Below, one piece after another: positions 1 to 5,423 of a DNA stretch of 8,202 nt. Source of the DNA: WHTX01 sp038255145. GTDB lineage: Bacteria > Actinomycetota > Acidimicrobiia > Acidimicrobiales > CAIXPF01. The notes under the pieces were generated by a model. The model saw nothing but the letters and a program-made list of their open reading frames with translations, did no database searches and was not told the DNA's origin. Made by a program: the position numbers and the translations under genes. The stretch is taken from NCBI GenBank assembly GCA_038255145.1, contig JBBSLP010000113.1:1-8202 (forward strand), read 5' to 3'. Positions within the stretch are counted from its first letter, which is position 1, and each line of letters begins with the position of its first letter.

Positions 1-290
1 CCGGCCGCTTCGAGCAGGTAGAAGAACGGCCGCCAGTAGTCCGACGTGGACTCCAGCACCACCCGTTCGACCCCGAGAGCGACTAGGTCCCTGCTCAGGG
101 CCAGGATCGAGTTGGTGGTCGACTCGACCTGCCACACCCGCGACAGGCGACGCCCCTCGATCGATGGATGCGGGCGACGGACACAAACCATCCCCGTGGC
201 CTTCGCCACGTCGATCGCCGCCGCGCAGTTCAGGATCCGTTCGGTCTCGTCGCTGTCGATCTCCTCGACAAGGTTGCTGTCGGGCTTCAA
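1..290 (-). CDS. IS110-family transposase, N-terminal part (truncated by window edge)
   Basis: Transposase/recombinase of the IS110 family (DEDD, RuvC-like N-terminal domain, Tnp_IS110). The 96 visible codons contain the first catalytic aspartate in AIDVAKATGMVC (D27) and the acidic strand VVLESTSDYWRPFFYLLEAA (E80), both hallmarks of the family. The remaining RuvC-like part and the C-terminal serine domain (Transposase_20) lie beyond position 1, so it cannot be judged whether the gene is intact. I chose the TTG start at 290 because a GGAGG motif lies 5 nt upstream and the product then begins MKPDSNLVEEID, as I recall for related actinobacterial members. A GTG at 296 is the in-frame alternative. 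Enzymes of this family are guided in donor and target choice by a bridge RNA from the element's own non-coding end. The gene reads away from the WS/DGAT gene, with the non-coding end between them. Confidence 0.93.
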   Translation of the reverse strand, partial: MKPDSNLVEEIDSDETERILNCAAAIDVAKATGMVCVRRPHPSIEGRRLSRVWQVESTTNSILALSRDLVALGVERVVLESTSDYWRPFFYLLEAA

Positions 291-315
291 GGGCACCTCC
301 GGGGCCTCGTAGCCG

Positions 316-472
316 ATGGGGCGAGCGAGCCCGGGGGCCCAGGAGGGATACGAAAGTCTGATCGTCGTGCTCGTAGCACAGTGCGTTGCCCTTCCGGTCG
401 GGCCCCACACCAAACTGATCTACGGCCTCAGGACCAAGAAGACGACGGCATGACGGGCTCGCTCGCACCCAT
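316..472 (-). ncRNA. Candidate IS110 bridge RNA
   Basis: In transposase orientation the segment would fold as a long closed structure. The arm 454-472 pairs with 316-333, with a 13-bp uninterrupted core (454-466 with 321-333) and five more pairs beyond a single bulged base. Inside it, 400-406 pairs with 334-340 (7 bp), enclosing a GTGCT-CGT-AGCAC hairpin at 367-379. The other internal stretch, 407-453, is largely unpaired and contains the ten bases found again near the presumed element end. The length of about 157 nt is close to the known bridge RNA of IS621 (177 nt, from established knowledge), and the position upstream of and co-oriented with the transposase is that of the IS110 group. The assignment is inference: the folding was done by eye and the exact ends are unknown. 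Confidence 0.42.
405..421. repeat. Direct repeat copy 1 (inside candidate bridge RNA)
   Basis: Contains AAACTGATCT (412-421), repeated exactly at 506-515. The similarity extends leftward: CCACA followed by CC here, and CCACA followed by G in the second copy, so 15 bases match with one mismatch and one gap. In bridge RNAs the donor-binding loop carries sequence matching the element's ends, so this copy may be a donor guide. Confidence 0.5.
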
Positions 473-499
473 TTTCACGCACGCGTCACGGCTGCGCAG

Positions 500-515
500 C
501 CACAGAAACTGATCT
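500..515. repeat. Direct repeat copy 2 (probable IS110 end)
   Basis: Second copy of CCACA-AAACTGATCT, starting in the right arm of the perfect 12-bp palindrome GGCTGCGCAGCC at 490-501. If copy 1 is a donor guide, this is the donor end of the element and marks its boundary with flanking chromosomal DNA. The element's other end lies outside the window, so the junction cannot be confirmed here. Confidence 0.45.
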
Positions 516-537
516 GCACCGGAACCGTGTTTCGCCG

Positions 538-551
538 TCGTGTGACCGTGG
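538..551 (+). repeat. Single distant copy of the tandem-repeat core
   Basis: TCGTGTGACCGTGG here is identical to the core of the end-of-window array (8144-8157, 8161-8174, 8178-8191). After two missing bases (AG) the following CTC matches as well. It lies in the 74 bp between the probable IS110 edge and the WS/DGAT start. Confidence 0.7.
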
Positions 552-558
552 CTCCACC

Positions 559-564
559 TACGCT
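559..564 (+). promoter_or_regulatory. Possible -10 box for the WS/DGAT gene
   Basis: TACGCT fits an actinobacterial TANNNT -10 element and lies 25 nt before the ATG at 590. The same ten bases, CACCTACGCT, precede the HAD gene at 4584-4593. No convincing -35 hexamer is visible. If correct, a promoter survives between the IS element and the gene. Confidence 0.3.
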
Positions 565-589
565 GCGCGCAACGACCCTTGGGGGGCAC

Positions 590-2029
590 ATGCAACAGCT
601 CACAGCCGCCGATACCAGCTTCTTGTCCATGGAGACGGCGAGCCAGTTCGGTCACGTCGGTTCTCTCTACATCTTCGACGACGGCGCCGGCTACGAGCAG
701 ACCCGGAACCAGATCGAACAACGGCTCCACCTGCTGCCCCCGTACCGGCGCCAGCTCGTCGAGGTCCCCTTCGGGCTCGACCAGCCCTACTGGATCGAGT
801 CGCCCAACTTCGAACTCGACTTCCACGTCCGCCACCTGGCCGTGCCCCCGCCCGGGGACCGCCTCAAGCTGTCGGACATGGTGGCCCGGCTGGCGGCCCG
901 ACCCCTCGACCGGTCCCGTCCCCTGTGGGAGTGGTACGTGATCGAGGGCGTCGAATCGGGTGGGGTGGCCCACTACGTCAAGACCCACCACGCGGCGGTC
1001 GACGGGGCCTCGGGCACCGAGCTGATGACCATCCTGCTCGACGACAGCCCCAACCCCCCGCCGGTCGAACCGCCGGTCACCCCGTGGCGCCCCGACGAGG
1101 TCCCCAACGAGGCCGCCCTGTGGGGTCGCACCATGTTGAACCTGGCCACCCAGCCCGCCCGCCTGGCCCAGGCCCAGTTCAAGCTGTGGCGGGAGATGGC
1201 CGACCGGACCCGGGAGTCCGCCGCGGCCAACGGTGGCCAGTCGTGGGGGGCGTGGATGCGCCCCGGTGACGCCGCCCCCCAGGGCGACCGCCTGGTGGCC
1301 GGCCCCGCGGCCCAGGCCCCGCGCACGCCGTTCAACGCCACCATCACCCCCCACCGGCGTTGGACCTACCTCAGCCTGCCCCTCGACGAGGTCAAGCGGG
1401 TCAAGAACCACTTCAAGGTCACCCTCAACGACGTCGTGCTGGAGATGTGCGCCTCGGCCCTGCGCAAGTGGCTGGCCGACCGCGACGCCCTGCCGTCGGA
1501 CCCGTTGACGGCCATGTGCCCCATCTCCATCCGCACCGGCAACGAGACCGAGAAGTACTCCAACCGGGTCTCGGGCATGATCACCAGCCTGGCCACCAAC
1601 GTGGCCGACCCCGTCGAGCGCCTGATGATCATCCACGAGGCCACCAAGTCGGCCAAGGAGCAGTTCGGCGCCATGCCGGCCGAGGCCCTACAGGACTTCT
1701 CCCAGTTCTCCCCACCCGCAGTGGCCGCCCAGGCGTCGCGGATGCTGGCCCAGAGCCGCATCTCGGACGTGATCAACCCGCCCTTCAACGTCACCATCTC
1801 CAACGTGCCCGGCCCCCGCCACCCGTTGTACCTGGCCGGCGCCCAACTGCGGCAGATGTACCCGGTGTCCATCGTGACCGACGGCTTGGGCCTCAACATC
1901 ACCTGCTGCAGCTACATGGACTCGCTCGACTTCGGGCTCATCTCGTGCCGCGAGCTCATCCCTGACCTGTGGCAGCTGAACGACAGCCTGCGCGACGCCC
2001 TCGACGAGCTGTCCCGGGCCGCTTCCTGA
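590..2029 (+). CDS. WS/DGAT-family wax ester synthase / diacylglycerol O-acyltransferase
   Basis: Predicted to transfer an acyl group from acyl-CoA to diacylglycerol (giving triacylglycerol) or to a fatty alcohol (giving wax ester) at the membrane/lipid-droplet surface. The 479-residue length is normal for the family. Visible hallmarks are the N-terminus MQQLTAADTSFLSME, a PLDRSRPLWEW segment, the catalytic HHAAVDG motif at residues 133-139 (H134 the expected base, D138), the NDVVLEMCASALR helix with N280-D281, and a C-terminal WSD1_C-like domain with VTISNVPGPRHPLYLAGA and LNITCCSYMDSLDFGL. I chose ATG 590 because the family motif starts there and a GGGGGG Shine-Dalgarno-like run (581-586) precedes it. 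The upstream extension to 527 is not family-like. The gene stands alone, divergent from the IS110 transposase and followed 78 bp later by a small phasin-like gene. Its substrate preference (TAG or wax) cannot be read from sequence. Confidence 0.95.
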   Translation: MQQLTAADTSFLSMETASQFGHVGSLYIFDDGAGYEQTRNQIEQRLHLLPPYRRQLVEVPFGLDQPYWIESPNFELDFHVRHLAVPPPGDRLKLSDMVARLAARPLDRSRPLWEWYVIEGVESGGVAHYVKTHHAAVDGASGTELMTILLDDSPNPPPVEPPVTPWRPDEVPNEAALWGRTMLNLATQPARLAQAQFKLWREMADRTRESAAANGGQSWGAWMRPGDAAPQGDRLVAGPAAQAPRTPFNATITPHRRWTYLSLPLDEVKRVKNHFKVTLNDVVLEMCASALRKWLADRDALPSDPLTAMCPISIRTGNETEKYSNRVSGMITSLATNVADPVERLMIIHEATKSAKEQFGAMPAEALQDFSQFSPPAVAAQASRMLAQSRISDVINPPFNVTISNVPGPRHPLYLAGAQLRQMYPVSIVTDGLGLNITCCSYMDSLDFGLISCRELIPDLWQLNDSLRDALDELSRAAS

Positions 2030-2055
2030 TCATCGTCTCGGGGTACGCGCTCGAT

Positions 2056-2061
2056 TACCAT
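2056..2061 (+). promoter_or_regulatory. Possible -10 box for the phasin-like gene
   Basis: TACCAT (TANNNT-type) lies in the 78-bp gap after the WS/DGAT stop, followed by a 6-bp hairpin (2073-2078 with 2085-2090) and an AGGGGGG ribosome-binding run (2092-2098) before ATG 2108. No clear -35 is seen. Co-transcription with the acyltransferase is equally possible. Confidence 0.28.
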
Positions 2062-2107
2062 CCGCAACGAGTCCCTGCGCAGGTGCAGGGCAGGGGGGTT
2101 CAGCCCG

Positions 2108-2401
2108 ATGACCACGCCGACCGGTGATTTCTTCAAGGATCTCCAGCAGCGTCAGAGTGACGCCATGGAGGCCTTCCAGTCCGCCGTCTCCGATTCCATG
2201 AAGGCGTGGCAGGACGCGGTGAGCACGGCGACGACGCCGCCTGCCGGCGACAGTGGCACGGGCCCGGCGACGCCGTTCGGCCCCCTGCCCAGTCCCACGC
2301 AGATCGCCGACGCCTACTTCTCCTTCGCCGAGCAGATGCTGGCCCGCCAGCACGAGTTCGCCCTCAAGCTCATCGACGTCTCGACACCCAAGACGAGCTG
2401 A
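2108..2401 (+). CDS. Small phasin-like granule-associated protein (putative)
   Basis: A 97-residue soluble protein without signal peptide or membrane segment. Two predicted amphipathic helical regions (about residues 5-42 and 62-92) are separated by a Pro/Gly/Thr-rich linker (43-62). The C-terminal pattern IADAYFSFAEQMLARQHEFA resembles phasin-like segments, in which a helix lies on the granule surface and residues such as F-A-E-Q-x-L-x-x-Q-x-E-F-A recur. Phasins coat PHA or lipid inclusions and limit their size. That role would suit a gene placed between a WS/DGAT and a PhaC operon. The start has a good AGGGGGG ribosome-binding run 9 nt upstream. I recognise no specific Pfam domain with certainty, so the function is inferred from helix pattern and neighbourhood. 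It could be an unrelated small helical protein. Confidence 0.72.
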   Translation: MTTPTGDFFKDLQQRQSDAMEAFQSAVSDSMKAWQDAVSTATTPPAGDSGTGPATPFGPLPSPTQIADAYFSFAEQMLARQHEFALKLIDVSTPKTS

Positions 2402-2426
2402 GCTGTCTGCGGTACCCACCGCACGC

Positions 2427-2467
2427 GACGACGGGCCCGCCACCTCTGCGGTGGCGGGCCCGTCGTC
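2427..2467. terminator. Strong stem-loop between convergent genes (probable bidirectional terminator)
   Basis: A perfect 18-bp GC-rich stem (2427-2444 with 2450-2467) encloses a 5-nt loop TCTGC. It lies 25 nt after the phasin-like stop and 27 nt beyond the GNAT stop on the other strand. Only a short pyrimidine-rich run (TCTTCGTC) follows on the + strand and no T-tract on the - strand, so it may act as a U-poor terminator of the kind common in high-GC actinobacteria, or as an mRNA 3' stabiliser for both transcripts. Confidence 0.75.
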
Positions 2468-2494
2468 TTCGTCCCGGCGCAGGCCCGATCGGGT

Positions 2495-3025
2495 CTAGGC
2501 CAGGGCTTCGGTGATGCCCGAGGCGCTCATGACGGCCTCGTTGTCGGCCACGGCGTGGGCCAGCACGACCAGGTCGCGCAGGTTGCCGCCGCGATCGCGG
2601 ACGTGGTCGGTGAGCAGCGCCTCGCCGTGGAAGCCCAGGCCCTGGAACATGGCGATGGGGGCCGCCTGCTCGGCCACGACCTCGACGACGATCTTGCCCA
2701 GGCCGAGGTCGATGGCCTCGGCCAGGGCTCGGCGGGCCAGGCTGCGGCCGATGCCCTGGCGCCGTTGCTCGGGATCGATGACGAGGCGGAGCTCGCCCAC
2801 GTGGCTGGACCAGCCCAGCCCGGGGATGATGGCCACGTAGCCCACCACGGTCCCCTGGTCATCGAGCGCCAGGTAGCGGCGGGAACGCTCGTCGCGCGTC
2901 CAGGCCGAGACCACCTCGCGGTTGTGGACGTCCTCCTTGATGAAGGTGAGGTCCCCGTCGGGGATGCGCCCGAAGAAGGCCATGGCCCCGTCGAGCTCGT
3001 CGGGGCCGAAGCGGTGGATCTCCAT
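2495..3025 (-). CDS. GNAT-family N-acetyltransferase
   Basis: Predicted acetyl-CoA-dependent N-acyltransferase of 176 residues, a single GNAT domain of usual length. Motif A is clear: strand GELRLVIDPEQ (78-87), then RRQGIG (88-93), the R/Q-x-x-G-x-G pyrophosphate-binding loop, and helix RSLARRALAEA. Motif B appears as KIVVEVVAEQ...MFQGLGF (111-132). The preceding strand YLALDDQGTVVGYVAII (51-67) completes the fold. The substrate is unknown. The ATG at 3025 shares its A with the TGA stop of phaC (TGATG), and GGAGGAG sits 6 nt upstream inside the phaC end, so translation is probably coupled. It is the last gene of the PhaE-like/phaC/GNAT unit, ending just before the strong stem-loop. Coupling to phaC may mean a role in PHA metabolism or only co-transcription; nothing in the sequence decides this. 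Confidence 0.93.
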   Translation of the reverse strand: MEIHRFGPDELDGAMAFFGRIPDGDLTFIKEDVHNREVVSAWTRDERSRRYLALDDQGTVVGYVAIIPGLGWSSHVGELRLVIDPEQRRQGIGRSLARRALAEAIDLGLGKIVVEVVAEQAAPIAMFQGLGFHGEALLTDHVRDRGGNLRDLVVLAHAVADNEAVMSASGITEALA

Positions 3026-4197
3026 CAGGCTCCTCCACCCGTGCCGTTGGCGCCGGCGCGGGCTCCTGCACGTAGGTCGATGGGGTCGGCACCGGCAGCT
3101 CCCGAGCTGTCGGCGGCGTTCCCGGTGCTGTGTTCGACGATCCAGTCGGCCATGGCTGGCATGGTCCGCTTGGACGCGGCCCGGCCCACGATGAGGCCTA
3201 CATGGCCCGCCGGCAGCCGCATCTCCTGCTTCTGGGCCGATCCCACCAGGGCGAGGATGGGGCCCACCGATTCCGGCGGCGCGATGTGGTCCTTCTCACC
3301 GAGCACGTTGAGGAACGGGCAGCTGATGTCGGACAGGGTCACACGCCGGCCGCCGAGGCGGACGGTGTCGTTGACGATGGCGTTCTCCCGGTTGAACATC
3401 TGCACGGTCTGACGCATGGTGGCCCCGGGGAAGGGGATCTGGTCGTTCCCCCACTGCGTCATGGTCTGGTAGGCCTCGACGTACTCGTCGTTCCACAGGT
3501 TCTGCCACAGGTTGGCGTAGCCGACGATGTCCTGGGTCGGCTTGAGCATCTTGAAGGACTGGAGCATCGCCTCGGCGGGGACGTTGCCGGTGTGGTCGAT
3601 CATGTCCTCGGGGTCGAGGCGACCCTCCTGCACCAACGCAGCCATGGGGCCGGTCTTGGTGTAGTCGACCGGGGTGGCCATCACCGCCAGGTTGCGGATG
3701 GGCACCTCGGGGTGGGCGGCGGCGAAGAGCAGCGACAGCACGCCGCCGAAGCAGTAGCCGAACACGGTGAGGTCGTCGCTGCCGGCCTCGGTGCACACGG
3801 CCCGGGCCGCGTTGGGCAGGTAGTCGTCGCAGTAGGTCTCGAGCGTGTTGCCCGACTCGAGCTCGTCGGGGATGCCCCAGTCGAGCAGGAACACGTCGAG
3901 GCCCCGGTCGAGGAGCACCTCGACGAAGCTGCTACCCGGGCGCAGGTCGAAGATGTACGACTTGCTGACCAGGCTCATCACCAGCAGCACCGGGGTGCGG
4001 TGGACGCGCTTGTCGCTGCGGTAGCGGTACAGCGTGACCTTGTCCCGCTGCCAGACCTGCTCCTTGGGCGTCAGGCCGACGGGGGCCTTCTCGCCCGTCA
4101 TGATGCGCATGCCGTTGCGGGCTCGCAACATCGAGCGTTCGATGTCGCGTTGGATCCGCGCCATGAAATCGACAGGGCTAGGCGCCTCGTTGGCCAT
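3025..4197 (-). CDS. phaC: Class III poly(3-hydroxyalkanoate) synthase, PhaC subunit
   Basis: Polymerises (R)-3-hydroxyacyl-CoA into polyhydroxyalkanoate on the granule surface, releasing CoA. The 390-residue product has the alpha/beta-hydrolase PhaC fold with the modified lipase box GYCFGG, whose nucleophile is C149. The other catalytic residues are D303 in LGEKDHIAPP and H332 in PAGHVGL. These match almost number for number the known Allochromatium vinosum class III triad (C149, D302, H331). Other PhaC marks are LLVMSLVSKSYIFDL, LLDWGIPDE, NLWNDEY and the conserved tryptophans. It is longer than the approx. 355-residue type enzyme because of an Ala/Gly-rich low-complexity tail (about 357-390). 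Class III enzymes need a PhaE partner. Here a short PhaE-like gene lies directly upstream, overlapping by 20 bp, and a GNAT gene follows with a 1-nt overlap. The ATG at 4197 lies behind a GGGGGGACC run. Confidence 0.96.
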   Translation of the reverse strand: MANEAPSPVDFMARIQRDIERSMLRARNGMRIMTGEKAPVGLTPKEQVWQRDKVTLYRYRSDKRVHRTPVLLVMSLVSKSYIFDLRPGSSFVEVLLDRGLDVFLLDWGIPDELESGNTLETYCDDYLPNAARAVCTEAGSDDLTVFGYCFGGVLSLLFAAAHPEVPIRNLAVMATPVDYTKTGPMAALVQEGRLDPEDMIDHTGNVPAEAMLQSFKMLKPTQDIVGYANLWQNLWNDEYVEAYQTMTQWGNDQIPFPGATMRQTVQMFNRENAIVNDTVRLGGRRVTLSDISCPFLNVLGEKDHIAPPESVGPILALVGSAQKQEMRLPAGHVGLIVGRAASKRTMPAMADWIVEHSTGNAADSSGAAGADPIDLRAGARAGANGTGGGA

Positions 4198-4516
4198 CTG
4201 CTGGTCCCCCCGAACTGCTCTCGAGTTGCTTGCTCAGCTCTCGTACCCGTCGCTCCAGAGACGCCACCTGCTCGGAGAGCCGTTGGACGTCGCTGGCGGC
4301 GGGGATGTTCCACGCGTGCCATGCCTGACCCATGGCCTCGGCGGTGCGTCGTTGCACCTCGGCCTGGAACCGGGACATGGAGGCGGCCGCGTCGGCGAAC
4401 TGCTCGGTGCGGACGTACTGCTCGAGCTGGGGTCCGGCTGCCTGCTCGAAGGCATCGAACATCCGCTTCCACAGGGGAACGTCGTCATCGTCTGGCACAT
4501 CGGGAGCATAGATCAC
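4178..4516 (-). CDS. Short PhaE-like PHA synthase subunit (putative)
   Basis: A 112-residue acidic, helical protein, likely the activator or structural partner of the PhaC encoded just downstream. The C-terminal pattern WNIPAASDVQRLSEQVASLE (69-88), then RRVRELSKQLE, resembles the end of PhaE/PhaR-type subunits (PHA_synth_III_E): a tryptophan/proline turn, then S-D-V and a heptad-like coiled coil (about 76-100). Residues 14-67 form another helical stretch (PLWKRMFDAFEQAA...). True PhaE is around 350 residues and PhaR around 200, so this would be a minimal form. I give GTG at 4516 as start, with a weak GGTGG upstream; no ATG lies in frame before residue M19. Its 3' end overlaps phaC by 20 bp, implying translational coupling and a near-stoichiometric pair. 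The alternative is a phasin-like granule protein; the context is strong, the sequence match moderate. Confidence 0.78.
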   Translation of the reverse strand: MIYAPDVPDDDDVPLWKRMFDAFEQAAGPQLEQYVRTEQFADAAASMSRFQAEVQRRTAEAMGQAWHAWNIPAASDVQRLSEQVASLERRVRELSKQLESSSGGPADGQRGA

Positions 4517-4574
4517 CCATCCACCGCGAAGATCACCGGGAGCCCATCGGGGAGACGATGTAGGGCGGTGTCCA

Positions 4575-4600
4575 CGGACGGTTCACCTACGCTCCGTCCG
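4575..4600. promoter_or_regulatory. Operator-like inverted repeat over the HAD promoter
   Basis: CGGACGG (4575-4581) and CCGTCCG (4594-4600) form a perfect 7-bp inverted repeat with a 12-bp spacer. The spacer ends in a TANNNT-type -10 box (TACGCT, 4588-4593), and the right half-site abuts the GTG start at 4601. It lies between the divergent PhaE-like and HAD genes and could bind a dimeric regulator of either. It could also form a weak hairpin at the extreme 5' end. The regulator is unknown. Confidence 0.35.
4588..4593 (+). promoter_or_regulatory. -10 box, probable leaderless promoter of the HAD gene
   Basis: TACGCT ends 7 nt before GTG 4601 and no Shine-Dalgarno sequence precedes that start. 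This is the geometry of a leaderless transcript beginning at the start codon. A -35 element is not clear. Confidence 0.45.
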
Positions 4601-5416
4601 GTGACCCCCCGCGCTCTGGCCATCGACCTCGACGGCACCCTCCTGTCACCCGGCGACGACGTCAGCCCCGGCAACGCCGCCGCCGTGCGCGCCGCGCTCG
4701 ATGCCGGGCTCGAGGTCATCATCGCCACCGCCCGGTGGTACCAGATGGCCCTCAAGGTGGCGGCGCCCTTCGGCATCGATGGTCCCGTGATCGCCTGCTC
4801 GGGGGCCCAGGTGCGCCGCATCTCCGACGAGGTGGACCTCATGGACGTGCGCCTGCCCCCCGAGTTCGCCGCCCAGCTCTACGAGGTGTGCGACGCCAAC
4901 CGCTGCATCGCCTTCGTGGCCCTCGACGAGGAGGTGCTGGTCAAGGCGGAGGGCATCTTCGGCACCGCCGCGGCGTGGGACCTGCGCTTCGTCGACGGGC
5001 TGGCGGCAGCCACGGCCGAGGGTGGGGGGGTGCCGCCCCGCATCGCCCTGGTGCAGGGCACCGAGGTCAACGACCTGATCGAGACGACCATGGCCCCGGA
5101 CTGGATGGACCGCGTGCGCTTCGTGGAGTCCCTGTCCGGTGGGGGCCGCCGCATCCTCACCCTGACGGCGACGGGGGCGGACAAGGGGGCGGCGCTGGCC
5201 GTGGCCTGCGCCGATCTCGGCCTGGTGCCCGCCGACGTCGTGGCCATCGGCGACGCCCACAACGACATCGAGATGTTCCGGGTCGCCGGGGCCAGCTTCG
5301 CCATGGGTCAGGCCGCGGACGAGGTCAAGGCCGCGGCCACCGCGGTCACGGCCGACAACGCCAGCGATGGCGTGGCCCTGGCCATCGAGCGGGTGCTCGC
5401 CGGCGCCCTCCCGTGA
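4601..5416 (+). CDS. HAD-superfamily IIB (Cof-type) phosphatase
   Basis: Mg-dependent phosphohydrolase, likely acting on a sugar phosphate or another small phosphorylated metabolite in the cytoplasm. All four HAD motifs are present in the 271 residues: motif I AIDLDGTL with nucleophile D9 and acid/base D11, motif II IIATAR with T43, motif III K195 in GADKGAAL, and motif IV GDAHNDIEMF with D218 and D222. CSGAQV (66-71) and the terminal ADNASDGVALAIERVL are typical of Cof-type members, and the central region (about 85-185) would be the C2B cap. Length is normal for the subfamily. The GTG at 4601 is chosen because it starts directly at the motif I strand and sits 7 nt behind a TANNNT box; the open frame further upstream is antisense to phaC. 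It is divergent from the PHA operon and convergent with the GYD gene (7 nt between stops). Substrate is not predictable. Confidence 0.93.
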   Translation: MTPRALAIDLDGTLLSPGDDVSPGNAAAVRAALDAGLEVIIATARWYQMALKVAAPFGIDGPVIACSGAQVRRISDEVDLMDVRLPPEFAAQLYEVCDANRCIAFVALDEEVLVKAEGIFGTAAAWDLRFVDGLAAATAEGGGVPPRIALVQGTEVNDLIETTMAPDWMDRVRFVESLSGGGRRILTLTATGADKGAALAVACADLGLVPADVVAIGDAHNDIEMFRVAGASFAMGQAADEVKAAATAVTADNASDGVALAIERVLAGALP

Positions 5417-5423
5417 GCTGGCG

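Larger units (their letters stand above)
291..515 (-). mobile_element. Non-coding (upstream) end of the IS110-family element
   Basis: About 225 bases without a credible gene lie between the transposase start and the probable edge of the element. They hold a long-range inverted repeat (316-333 with 454-472), a nested 7-bp stem (334-340 with 400-406), a small hairpin (367-379), a 12-bp palindrome (490-501) and a near-direct repeat (405-421 and 500-515). IS110-group elements are known to carry a structured non-coding left end upstream of the transposase, without classical terminal inverted repeats. The outer boundary near 515 is inferred only from the repeat copy there, and the true junction could be some tens of bases away. 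Confidence 0.5.

Noticed and set aside
46..312. 88-codon open frame on the + strand at the left end
   Set aside because: It is the opposite strand of the IS110 transposase, whose family motifs are plain on the - strand.
490..501. 12-bp palindrome GGCTGCGCAGCC taken as a transposon terminal inverted repeat
   Set aside because: IS110 elements lack classical terminal inverted repeats, and the other end is not in the window; kept only as part of the non-coding end.
428..1636. 402-codon open frame on the - strand opposite the WS/DGAT gene
   Set aside because: Composition is dominated by Gly, His, Arg, Val and Asp without any domain, as expected of a frame opposite a GC-rich gene; the + strand carries an unmistakable WS/DGAT.
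2555..3412. 285-codon open frame on the + strand
   Set aside because: Antisense to GNAT and phaC, low-complexity and without motif.
3130..4563. 477-codon open frame on the + strand opposite phaC
   Set aside because: Same antisense composition effect; phaC with its full triad is on the - strand.
4034..4600. Upstream extension of the HAD reading frame
   Set aside because: It lies opposite phaC and the PhaE-like gene; motif I of the HAD fold follows directly on GTG 4601.
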